Shown here: piece by piece, positions 41,453 through 48,585 of the stretch
Position numbering within the stretch: position 1 is the stretch's first letter
Layout of the letters: each line of letters begins with the position of its first letter
From: Limivicinus sp963617275
Lineage (GTDB): Bacteria; Bacillota; Clostridia; Oscillospirales; Oscillospiraceae
Reading direction: 5' to 3'
Length of the DNA: 64,000 nt
NCBI GenBank assembly: GCA_963617275.1
Contig: CAVENX010000035.1
Location: 62,001 to 126,000, forward strand
Position numbers and translations under genes: made by a program
Notes under the pieces: model-generated
What the model saw: only the letters and a program-made list of their open reading frames with translations
What the model was told of the DNA's origin: nothing
The model's database searches: none

Positions 41453-42526
41453 ATGGCATTGACTCTTATGAAGGGCAGCGAAGCAATCGCGGAGGCCGCC
41501 ATTCGCGCCGGCGCCCGTTTCTTCTTCGGCTATCCTATCACCCCGCAGACTGAAATCCCCGAATACATGTCCGCACGTATGCCCGAGGTAGGCGGCTGCT
41601 TCCTTCAGGCAGAAAGCGAAGTTGCGGCTATCAACATGGTGTACGGCGCTGCATCCACCGGCGCACGCGTTATCACCTCGTCCTCCAGCCCCGGTGTTTC
41701 CCTCAAGCAGGAAGGTATATCCTACTGCGCCGGCGCTCAGGTTCCGTGCGTCATTCTCAACGTAATGCGCGGCGGCCCCGGTCTCGGCTCCATCCAGGCC
41801 TCTCAGGGCGACTATTTTCAGGCGACCAAGGGCGGCGGCAACGGCGACTATCATCTGCTGACCTACGCTCCCGCATCCATTCAGGAAGCTATCAACATCT
41901 TCTCCTTTGCCTTTGACAAAGCGGAGAAGTACAGAGTGCCCGTAATGTTCCTCGCGGACGGCATCATGGCTCAGATGATGGAGCCTGTCGAGATGCCCGA
42001 GATGATTGACTACAAAGTAGATCCCGAGAAGAAGCCTTGGGCATGCACCGGCTTCAAGCCCGGCGATGACCCCAAGAAGAGAGGCGTTATCAACTCTCTG
42101 TATATCAATACCGAGGAGCTTGCGCTTCACAATGACGACCTCCAGGCGATCTATCGTGAGATAGAGAAGAACGAGGTCATGTATGAAACATATAAGTGCG
42201 AAGACGCGGATTATGTCATTGCCGCGTTCGGCACCGTCGCAAGAATCGCAAAGTCCGCTATCAATCAGCTCCGCGACGAGGGCGTGAAGGTCGGTCTGTT
42301 CCGTCCCATCACCGTATGGCCGTTCCCGTATGCCGAGCTTCTCAGCGCAGTTGCCGGCAAGAAGGCAGTGCTTGACGTTGAGGTCAACGAGGGCCAGATG
42401 CTTGAGGACGTCAGACTTGCTGTCGGCGACAAGGTTCCCGTACACTATTTCGGTCACTGCGGCAGCCAGATGCCCACTACCGATGAAATCAAGGCAGAGA
42501 TCCTCAAAATTAAGGAGGGTATGTAA
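41453..42526 (+). CDS. korA: 2-oxoacid:ferredoxin oxidoreductase, alpha subunit
   Basis: The 357-residue alpha subunit has the conserved GYPITPQTEIPEYMS and QAESEVAAINMVYGA segments of this family. Length and lack of a fused gamma domain match four-subunit enzymes. The complex converts a 2-oxoacid plus CoA to acyl-CoA, CO2 and reduced ferredoxin, or the reverse. Whether it prefers 2-oxoglutarate or branched-chain 2-oxoacids (VOR) cannot be decided from sequence alone. Its stop directly abuts the korB start. Confidence 0.9.
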   Translation: MALTLMKGSEAIAEAAIRAGARFFFGYPITPQTEIPEYMSARMPEVGGCFLQAESEVAAINMVYGAASTGARVITSSSSPGVSLKQEGISYCAGAQVPCVILNVMRGGPGLGSIQASQGDYFQATKGGGNGDYHLLTYAPASIQEAINIFSFAFDKAEKYRVPVMFLADGIMAQMMEPVEMPEMIDYKVDPEKKPWACTGFKPGDDPKKRGVINSLYINTEELALHNDDLQAIYREIEKNEVMYETYKCEDADYVIAAFGTVARIAKSAINQLRDEGVKVGLFRPITVWPFPYAELLSAVAGKKAVLDVEVNEGQMLEDVRLAVGDKVPVHYFGHCGSQMPTTDEIKAEILKIKEGM

Positions 42527-43270
42527 ATGTCAGTCGTATTTGAAAAGACCCCTTATCTTACCGATAAGCCGTTTCACTACTGCCCCGGCTGCAACCACGG
42601 TATTATTCACCGTCTGGTAGCCGAATGTCTGGAAGAATCCGGTATGGGCGGCAACATCGTCGGTGTTGCACCTGTCGGATGCTCCGTTTTCGCTTATGAT
42701 TATTTCAACGTCGATATGATCGAGGCCGCACACGGCCGCGCCCCCGCCGTCGCAACTGGCGTAAAGCGCGCAAGACCCGATTCTCTGGTATTCACCTATC
42801 AGGGCGACGGCGACCTTGCTTCTATCGGTACCGCCGAGATCGTTCACGCCGCACACCGCGGTGAGAAGATCTGCACCATTTTTGTCAACAACGCTATCTA
42901 CGGTATGACCGGCGGTCAGATGGCTCCTACTTCTCTTGTAGGCCAGAAAACCACCACCAGCCCCTACGGCCGCGACGAGGCATGGTGCGGCGCACCTATC
43001 AAGATGAGCGAGATGCTCGCGCAGGTTCCCGGTTCGTATTATATCGAGCGCTGCGCCGTCAACAACAACGCCAACATCATCAAGACCAAGAAGGCTATCA
43101 AGAAGGCTATGCAGTATCAGATGGAAGGCAAGGGCTTCTGCATGATAGAAGTTCTGTCCACCTGCCCCACCAACTGGGGTCTCAACCCTGTTGAAGCTCT
43201 CAAGTGGCTGGAAGAGAATATGATCCCCTACTATCCTCTGGGCGTATATAAAGACAAGGAGGCCAAGTAA
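42527..43270 (+). CDS. korB: 2-oxoacid:ferredoxin oxidoreductase, beta (thiamine) subunit
   Basis: The 247-residue beta subunit begins with FHYCPGCNHGIIHR, which carries the cysteines typical of KOR beta chains, and has the thiamine-diphosphate motif GDGDLASIG...NNAIYGMTGGQ. The start codon immediately follows the korA stop (TAA-ATG), with AGGAGGG upstream inside korA. It forms the catalytic core with KorA. Confidence 0.92.
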   Translation: MSVVFEKTPYLTDKPFHYCPGCNHGIIHRLVAECLEESGMGGNIVGVAPVGCSVFAYDYFNVDMIEAAHGRAPAVATGVKRARPDSLVFTYQGDGDLASIGTAEIVHAAHRGEKICTIFVNNAIYGMTGGQMAPTSLVGQKTTTSPYGRDEAWCGAPIKMSEMLAQVPGSYYIERCAVNNNANIIKTKKAIKKAMQYQMEGKGFCMIEVLSTCPTNWGLNPVEALKWLEENMIPYYPLGVYKDKEAK

Positions 43271-43272
43271 TC

Positions 43273-43809
43273 ATGACTAAAGAGTTCATTTTCGCAGGCT
43301 TCGGCGGTCAGGGCATGCTCCTTATAGGCAAGTTTCTTGCTATGGCGTGCATGCTTGACGGCAAGCATGTTTCGTGGCTTCCCTCCTACGGTCCCGAGAT
43401 GCGCGGCGGTACCGCAAACTGCTCCGTTATCGTAAGCGATGACGATGTCGCGTCCCCTCTGGTAGATATGGCAGACTGCATCGTCGCCATGAACCTGCCC
43501 TCCCTTGACAAGTTTGAAGACCATGTCAAGCCCGGCGGAACGCTCGTTATCAACAGCTCCATTATCGAGCGCAAGTCCACGCGCACCGATATCAATGTCG
43601 TCTACTGCGACGCGATGAAGATTGCGGAAGAGGTCGGCAATCCCAAGGGTGCAAACGTTGCTATCCTCGGCGCTCTGCTTCAGAAGGAGCCTGTCGTTTC
43701 CGTTGACAAGATGATGGAAGCGATCAGGATCGAGCTTGGCGAGCGCAAGCTCAGATTCCTTGAAGGCAACAAGAAAGCTCTTATTGCCGGTATGGAAGCA
43801 GCAAAGTAA
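43273..43809 (+). CDS. korC: 2-oxoacid:ferredoxin oxidoreductase, gamma subunit
   Basis: The 178-residue gamma subunit has the family start FIFAGFGGQGMLLIGKFLA, then SYGPEMRGGTANCSVIVSD, which helps bind coenzyme A. It starts 2 bp after korB and is followed by a strong terminator, so it ends the operon. Confidence 0.93.
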   Translation: MTKEFIFAGFGGQGMLLIGKFLAMACMLDGKHVSWLPSYGPEMRGGTANCSVIVSDDDVASPLVDMADCIVAMNLPSLDKFEDHVKPGGTLVINSSIIERKSTRTDINVVYCDAMKIAEEVGNPKGANVAILGALLQKEPVVSVDKMMEAIRIELGERKLRFLEGNKKALIAGMEAAK

Positions 43810-43827
43810 TCACTCAAAAATAGTGTA

Positions 43828-43868
43828 AAGTATATTTGCCGGCGTTATTTACGCCGGCAAATATACTT
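43828..43868 (+). terminator. Terminator of the kor operon
   Basis: A perfect 17-bp stem (43828-43844 with 43852-43868) around TTATTTA, followed by TT. Confidence 0.85.
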
Positions 43869-43920
43869 TTCCGCTCACGCCGCATAAACCTGAAATTTTC
43901 ATCGCTGTCATAATTTGCGA

Positions 43921-43949
43921 TTGAAAAAAAGGGCTGTATGCGGTATTAT
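43921..43949 (+). promoter_or_regulatory. Promoter for the aldehyde dehydrogenase gene
   Basis: TTGAAA (43921-43926), 17 bases, TATTAT (43944-43949), about 30 bases before the start codon. Confidence 0.65.
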
Positions 43950-43981
43950 TTTTTTAATATGATCCAGGGGGTATAAGCCGC

Positions 43982-45346
43982 ATGAATATAAACTCCGTTG
44001 TTGAGGCTCAGAGAAGATATTTTGAATCGGGCGCTACGCGAAGCACAGAGTTCCGTATCGAGATGCTGAAAAAGCTGCGCCGCTCCATATCGGACAATAA
44101 CAGCGCAATTTCGGACGCGCTCATGCGTGATCTTAACAAGCATCCGTATGAGACATATATGTGCGAAACGGGGCTTGTGCTGGAGGAGATCACTTATCAC
44201 ATAAAGCACCTTGCAAAGTGGAACCGCGTCAGACATGTTCCCGGCTCCATTGGGCAGCTCCCCGGAAGCGGGCGTATCTATCCGGAACCATACGGCGTTG
44301 CGCTCATTATGGCTCCGTGGAATTATCCGGTGCAGTTGTGCCTTATGCCGCTCATCGGGGCGATCTCCGCAGGCAACTGCGCGGTGGTGAAGCCCTCCGC
44401 CTATGCCGCTGAGAGCAGCCGTGTGATACACAAGATCATTTCGGACGCTTTCCCGTCCGAGTACGTCTCCGTCATTGAAGGCGGGCGCGCTGAAAATCAG
44501 GCGCTTCTTGAAGAGAAGTTTGACTACATTTTCTTTACCGGCAGTCCCAAGGTCGGGCATACGGTAATGGAGCAGGCGTCGAAATCCCTCACGCCCGTCA
44601 CGCTTGAGCTGGGCGGCAAAAGCCCCGTCATAGTCGATGAAACGGCAAATATCTCTTTGGCCGCACGCCGCGTCGCTTTCGGCAAAGTGCTCAACGCCGG
44701 TCAGACATGTGTTGAGCCGGACTATCTGCTTATCCGGCGCTGCGTTCTGGATCGCTTTATAGAGGAATACCGGAAGGCGCTGAGCTCGTTTTTCCCGCAC
44801 GGTGATATGTCGATGATGGTGCATATAATCAACGACAAGCATTTTGACCGTCTCTCCGAGATCCTTGCAAGCGGTACGGCGGTGATCGGCGGCGGTTCGG
44901 ACAAGTCCATCCGTTTTATAGAACCGACGGTGCTCGTCGATGTTCCGCTTGACTCCCCCGCGATGCGGCAGGAAATTTTCGGGCCTATCCTGCCGGTGAT
45001 CTGCTATGACGAGCTTGACGAATGTATAGACTTTATCCGCTCAAGGCCGCGTCCGCTGGCACTGTATATGTTCTCCGAGGACAAAGCCGCACAACGCAGA
45101 GTGCTTGACTCCTGTTCCTTCGGTGGCGGATGCATCAACGACACCATACTGCATCTTGCCGGTTCCGGCATGGGCTTCGGCGGCGTCGGTAACTCCGGCA
45201 TGGGCAGCTATCACGGACAAAAGAGCTACGAGACGTTCACGCATTTCCGAAGCGTACTCCGCCAGTCAACCGTGCTTGACGTGCCTCTGCGCTATCTGCC
45301 GTACAGTACGGCCAAAGACAAGCTTGTAAAAAAGCTGCTCAAATAA
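43982..45346 (+). CDS. Class 3 NAD(P)-dependent aldehyde dehydrogenase
   Basis: A 454-residue aldehyde dehydrogenase of the short class 3 type (YwdH/AldH-like). It has PWNYPVQLCLMPLIGAI and KPSAYAAESS, the catalytic Glu in TLELGGKSP, the catalytic Cys in NAGQTC, and the membrane-proximal class 3 ending GNSGMGSYHGQKSYETFTH. It oxidises aliphatic or aromatic aldehydes to acids, probably for detoxification. The C-terminal TAKDKLVKKLLK tail is basic and amphipathic. It shares a transcript with the MOSC gene 43 bp downstream. Confidence 0.92.
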   Translation: MNINSVVEAQRRYFESGATRSTEFRIEMLKKLRRSISDNNSAISDALMRDLNKHPYETYMCETGLVLEEITYHIKHLAKWNRVRHVPGSIGQLPGSGRIYPEPYGVALIMAPWNYPVQLCLMPLIGAISAGNCAVVKPSAYAAESSRVIHKIISDAFPSEYVSVIEGGRAENQALLEEKFDYIFFTGSPKVGHTVMEQASKSLTPVTLELGGKSPVIVDETANISLAARRVAFGKVLNAGQTCVEPDYLLIRRCVLDRFIEEYRKALSSFFPHGDMSMMVHIINDKHFDRLSEILASGTAVIGGGSDKSIRFIEPTVLVDVPLDSPAMRQEIFGPILPVICYDELDECIDFIRSRPRPLALYMFSEDKAAQRRVLDSCSFGGGCINDTILHLAGSGMGFGGVGNSGMGSYHGQKSYETFTHFRSVLRQSTVLDVPLRYLPYSTAKDKLVKKLLK

Positions 45347-45389
45347 TTTTCAAATCCGATCTTAACGGTATGTACAGGAGGGAAAAGCT

Positions 45390-45836
45390 ATGGGAAAAGT
45401 TATCGCGGTATGTACAAGCGACCGCAAAGGCATACAGAAGCACAACGTTGAAACCGCACATTTTTCCGCCGAGTGGGGCATTGACGGCGACGCGCACGCC
45501 GGAAAATGGCACAGGCAGGTAAGCCTTCTGAGCGCAGAAAAGATAGACGCATTCAACAAGCGCGGTGCGAACGTCATCCCGGGCGCGTTCGGCGAAAATC
45601 TTGTCGTGGACGGCTTCGACTTCCGCACACTCCCCGTCGGCACTCTGCTGCGCTGCGGCGATGTGCTGCTGGAGATAACGCAGATAGGCAAGGAATGTCA
45701 CAGCCATTGCGAAATATACAAAAAAATGGGCGAATGTATCATGCCGCGTGAGGGCGTTTTTGCCCGTGTGCTCAAGCCGGGCAGTATATCCGTCGGCGAC
45801 GAAATGAACATCGTAAAGCGTGAGGAGCTATTATAA
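45390..45836 (+). CDS. MOSC-domain protein
   Basis: A 148-residue single MOSC domain, with KHNVETAHFSAEWGIDGDAHAG, PGAFGENLVVDG and the conserved cysteine in QIGKECHSHC. MOSC proteins bind molybdenum cofactor sulfur or carry sulfane sulfur. In Clostridia, stand-alone MOSC proteins of this size often accompany molybdenum-cofactor genes; none are nearby here. GGAGGG lies about 10 bases before the ATG. Confidence 0.88.
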   Translation: MGKVIAVCTSDRKGIQKHNVETAHFSAEWGIDGDAHAGKWHRQVSLLSAEKIDAFNKRGANVIPGAFGENLVVDGFDFRTLPVGTLLRCGDVLLEITQIGKECHSHCEIYKKMGECIMPREGVFARVLKPGSISVGDEMNIVKREELL

Positions 45837-45873
45837 AATAAATCAGCCCGCCTTCGGCGGACTGAAAATCATG

Positions 45874-45908
45874 CCAAATCGAATCCCGGCAAAGCGGGTT
45901 CGATTTGG
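45874..45908. repeat. Long intergenic stem-loop
   Basis: CCAAATCGAATCCCG (45874-45888) pairs with CGGGTTCGATTTGG (45895-45908). The 3' arm resembles a tRNA T-arm (GGTTCGATT), but no cloverleaf can be drawn. A smaller GC-rich hairpin at about 45845-45866 precedes it and may terminate the MOSC gene. Confidence 0.5.
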
Positions 45909-45962
45909 ATAGGAGGAGCAGCGGCGTGAGCGCGAGATGTTTTTTTTGCAAAGCATAAAAAA

Positions 45963-45990
45963 CGTCGCAAGCGATACAAAGCTTGCGACG
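45963..45990 (-). terminator. Terminator of the tRNA pair
   Basis: CGTCGCAAGC (45963-45972) pairs perfectly with GCTTGCGACG (45981-45990), followed on the minus strand by TTTTTTATGC. It lies just after tRNA-Glu. Confidence 0.85.
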
Positions 45991-45996
45991 ACGCTA

Positions 45997-46068
45997 TGAC
46001 CCGTACGGGACTCGAACCCATGTTACCGCCGTGAAAGGGCGGTGTCTTAACCACTTGACCAACGGGCC
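45997..46068 (-). tRNA. tRNA-Glu (anticodon TTC)
   Basis: Read on the minus strand, the 72-nt sequence GGCCCGTTGGTCAAGTGG... folds into a complete cloverleaf with acceptor GGCCCGT/ACGGGTC, anticodon loop CTTTCAC and T-loop GGTTCGAGTCC. The CCA end is not encoded. It lies 36 nt downstream of tRNA-Met, probably on one transcript. Confidence 0.95.
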
Positions 46069-46104
46069 GTATAAAAGGCGCAGTAAAAATGCTGCGCCTT
46101 TGTC

Positions 46105-46181
46105 TGGTAGCGGCACCTGGATTTGAACCGGGGACACTCCGGGTATGAACCGAATGCTCTAGCCAGCTGAGCTATGCCGCC
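46105..46181 (-). tRNA. tRNA-Met (anticodon CAT)
   Basis: The 77-nt minus-strand sequence begins GGCGGCATAGCTCAGCTGG and ends with encoded CCA. It folds as a cloverleaf with anticodon loop TTCATAC. The features fit elongator methionine tRNA; a lysidine-modified tRNA-Ile(CAT) cannot be fully excluded by eye. Confidence 0.9.
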
Positions 46182-46332
46182 ATGTACTGCCTCAACAGCA
46201 GAGTTATTCTATCAAAAGTTTCCTGCCTTGTCAACAGTTTTTTTCCTTTTTGCGCATTTCTTTTGTCCGGTTCCTTAATTTGCCCTTTTTGCTCCTCAAT
46301 TCCCGCAAATTTCCGTCAAACATTCCAAATAA

Positions 46333-46363
46333 ATCCCGCAAAGTCACTCCGGCTTTGCGGGAT
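46333..46363 (-). terminator. Terminator after the cupin gene
   Basis: The perfect 11-bp stem ATCCCGCAAAG (46333-46343) with CTTTGCGGGAT (46353-46363); TTTATTT follows on the minus strand. Confidence 0.75.
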
Positions 46364-46392
46364 CGTTGATGTGCATGATCTGCACGCGTCTT

Positions 46393-46749
46393 TTATTCCG
46401 TATAAAGAATGAGCGCAATCGCTTCAATAGGCTCGGTTCCGGTATTCAGAAGGCTGTGCCCCTCTCCGTCGCCCACACTTGTAACGTCGCCAGCGTGAAC
46501 CTTGACTATCGTGCCGTTGTCGTTATATTCACCCTCGCCTTTAAGGATATAGTATATCTCTCCGTCGCCGTGGTGGACGTGCCAGCCGACAGCCGCGCCA
46601 GGCTCAAGAAACATATGGTTAAAAAGCCGTCCCTTGCCGAACAGCTCCTCGGGCGTGTTGAGTATCTTGTGCGCCTCCGCCTCGCCCGGGCCGCCGAAAA
46701 GGCTCATGCGTGTGACGGTTTTTTCGTTGCTGCGTCTTACAAAGCTCAT
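46393..46749 (-). CDS. Small cupin-domain protein
   Basis: A 118-residue single cupin (beta-barrel) protein. The first motif, GWHVHHGDGEIYYILKGEG, carries the metal-ligand histidines and glutamate; the second is GEGHSLLNTG. Such proteins bind a metal and may be isomerases, oxygenases or simple sensors; nothing here identifies the reaction. The start at 46749 follows GGAGAG; it lies 13 bp after the LUD gene, so the two form an operon. Confidence 0.8.
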   Translation of the reverse strand: MSFVRRSNEKTVTRMSLFGGPGEAEAHKILNTPEELFGKGRLFNHMFLEPGAAVGWHVHHGDGEIYYILKGEGEYNDNGTIVKVHAGDVTSVGDGEGHSLLNTGTEPIEAIALILYTE

Positions 46750-46762
46750 TTCTTTCTCTCCC

Positions 46763-47353
46763 TCACATTCCAAGTTCTTCGTCGATTATTACGACCTCGG
46801 TCTCCATGCCCATCATAGGCGCCCATTGTACGGTCAGCGCATTGCAGATGCGCTCCTTTGAGCGGCAGTCATGACACTTTCCGTCCACCTGACACGGTGT
46901 TTTTTTACCGAAACGGGCACAGTTCTGAACAGCAGCAACATTGCGTGCGCGGTAAAGCGCGGAGTCGAAATCAGGGCATATTTTGTTTGTACCTATTATA
47001 ATATATACCTTTTTATGGCCGAACACCTGACCGGCTATACGGTTGCCCGCGCCGTCGATGTTCAGAAGCTCGCCGTTTTCGCTGACGGCGTTCGCGCTGC
47101 AAATGAAAACTTCCGCTGTGTTTTCGTTCTGCCGCACGTCCGGACTGCTGTCCTTCCAATGCCAATACACGGTGTTGTTTTCGCAGAGCCTGTCGTATAT
47201 TCCGAGCTGGTCTGCGGTTTTGCAGCCGCCGATGCCGACCGTGACGCCGTTTATCGCGCCGCAGAGATACTCAAGCGCTTCCTTTCCGTCAGAAAAATGC
47301 GTAACGCCAAAGCCGCGGTCTTTAAGGTTCTTTATGGTTCTTTCGATATTCAT
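46763..47353 (-). CDS. LUD-domain protein (YkgG/LutC-like)
   Basis: A 196-residue protein of the LUD (lactate utilisation) domain family: RGFGVTHFSDGKEALEYL, VTVGIGGCKTADQLGIYD and a YIIIGTNKICPDFDSAL segment typical of the stand-alone Clostridial branch. A C-terminal cysteine cluster, CQVDGKCHDCRSKERIC, may bind a metal or Fe-S cluster. No LutA or LutB partners are present, so a role in lactate oxidation is unlikely or at least unproven. GGAGGTG decides the start at 47353. Confidence 0.82.
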   Translation of the reverse strand: MNIERTIKNLKDRGFGVTHFSDGKEALEYLCGAINGVTVGIGGCKTADQLGIYDRLCENNTVYWHWKDSSPDVRQNENTAEVFICSANAVSENGELLNIDGAGNRIAGQVFGHKKVYIIIGTNKICPDFDSALYRARNVAAVQNCARFGKKTPCQVDGKCHDCRSKERICNALTVQWAPMMGMETEVVIIDEELGM

Positions 47354-47426
47354 GGGCACACCTCCGTATTAATCAGTTCCTATACCGATTATATCCGAGG
47401 TAAAATCTGCCGTCAAGGATATCGTG

Positions 47427-48443
47427 CTACAAATTCAGCGCTTCTATCAGTTCTTTCGCCGACAGCATGAGATTTTCCGCAAATTCCGCATCCGGCGAAT
47501 GTACGCAGACATGTATCGCCTGCATATCCTCACGCGGAGCAATATGCATTTCATATCCCGCTCCGCTCACTCTCAGTCCGTCAGAGTAGTCGCTGTCCAT
47601 TTCGAGCAGCGCCTCCGACAAAACGCCCATGACCGCCGCCCTGTCGCCGCACGGGCAATCTATTCCGTCGCTGACCGCTGCCCTTTCGACAGGCGCTTTA
47701 ACCGGTGAAAACGACGGCGCCGGATCAATTTTCAGCTTACCCGTCAACGCGTCCGCACAGCAGCTGTAATACGACAACGGCGTACCCACATCGCACCAGT
47801 AGCCGCCCGGATCGACCCCGTAGACCGGCACATTTTCTTTCAGAAGCAGCGGAAAAAGATCCTTGCCGAAATCAAACGCAGCCGCTGACGGCACATACTG
47901 CATCGCTTCGGGTGAAAGCATATATATTCCCGTATTGACAAGGTCGGTCACAACACGGCTCCACGACGGCTTTTCCACAAAGGCGCGTATCCTCCCCTCC
48001 GCATCCGTCACGGCAAGGCCGTATCTCAGAGGGCTGCCGTCCCGATGCAGAGCTATAGTCACGGCAGCGCCGCATCTGATATGCTCATCCGCCAGAAGCG
48101 ACAGATCCATATCACAGGCGCAGTCGCCGCTTATGACAAGGAAATTCTCATTGCCGTAATAATCCGCGCAGTTTTTTACAGCGCCGGCCGTACCGAGAGG
48201 CTCCTTTTCAATGCGGTAGCATATTCTGACGCCGAACTTGCTTCCGTCGCCGAAGTGTGCGATTATATCGCCCGCATGATATTTTACCGCCATGCATATA
48301 TCGTCAAAGCCGTTTCTTTTAAGCAGCGCCACAATATGCTCGAGCATGGGCTTGCCGAGCAGCGGCACCATAGGCTTCGGCAGCGCGCCGGTGATTGCCT
48401 TGAGGCGTGTGCCCTCGCCGCCCGCCATTATTACTGCTTTCAA
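47427..48443 (-). CDS. Sugar-1-phosphate nucleotidyltransferase with a phosphohexomutase domain-IV tail
   Basis: A 338-residue protein. Residues 1-235 are a nucleotidyltransferase of the mannose/glucose-1-phosphate type: VIMAGGEGTRLKAIT, LPKPMVPLLGKPMLEH, SGDCACDMDL, and FVEKP for sugar binding. Residues about 260-338, ending DGLRVSGAGYEMHIAP then AIHVCVHSPDAEFAENL, look like the fourth domain of phosphomannomutase/phosphoglucomutase. The full Clostridial relatives are about 800 residues, with a beta-helix and all four mutase domains; here the middle is missing. The nucleotide and sugar are unknown. It is divergent from gdpP. Confidence 0.75.
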   Translation of the reverse strand: MKAVIMAGGEGTRLKAITGALPKPMVPLLGKPMLEHIVALLKRNGFDDICMAVKYHAGDIIAHFGDGSKFGVRICYRIEKEPLGTAGAVKNCADYYGNENFLVISGDCACDMDLSLLADEHIRCGAAVTIALHRDGSPLRYGLAVTDAEGRIRAFVEKPSWSRVVTDLVNTGIYMLSPEAMQYVPSAAAFDFGKDLFPLLLKENVPVYGVDPGGYWCDVGTPLSYYSCCADALTGKLKIDPAPSFSPVKAPVERAAVSDGIDCPCGDRAAVMGVLSEALLEMDSDYSDGLRVSGAGYEMHIAPREDMQAIHVCVHSPDAEFAENLMLSAKELIEALNL

Positions 48444-48496
48444 ATGTCACTCACCTCACATAGACATAGTGTTTACAATAATAATAAATTTATTTG

Positions 48497-48525
48497 TTGT
48501 AAAGAGCAGCCGGATTTGCTATAAT
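48497..48525 (+). promoter_or_regulatory. Promoter of gdpP
   Basis: TTGTAA (48497-48502), 17 bases, TATAAT (48520-48525). Confidence 0.8.
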
Positions 48526-48585
48526 ACAACAATACACTGCTGTAATTGTGCCCACAACCGCCGCACCAGACAGGAGGTGCATATT

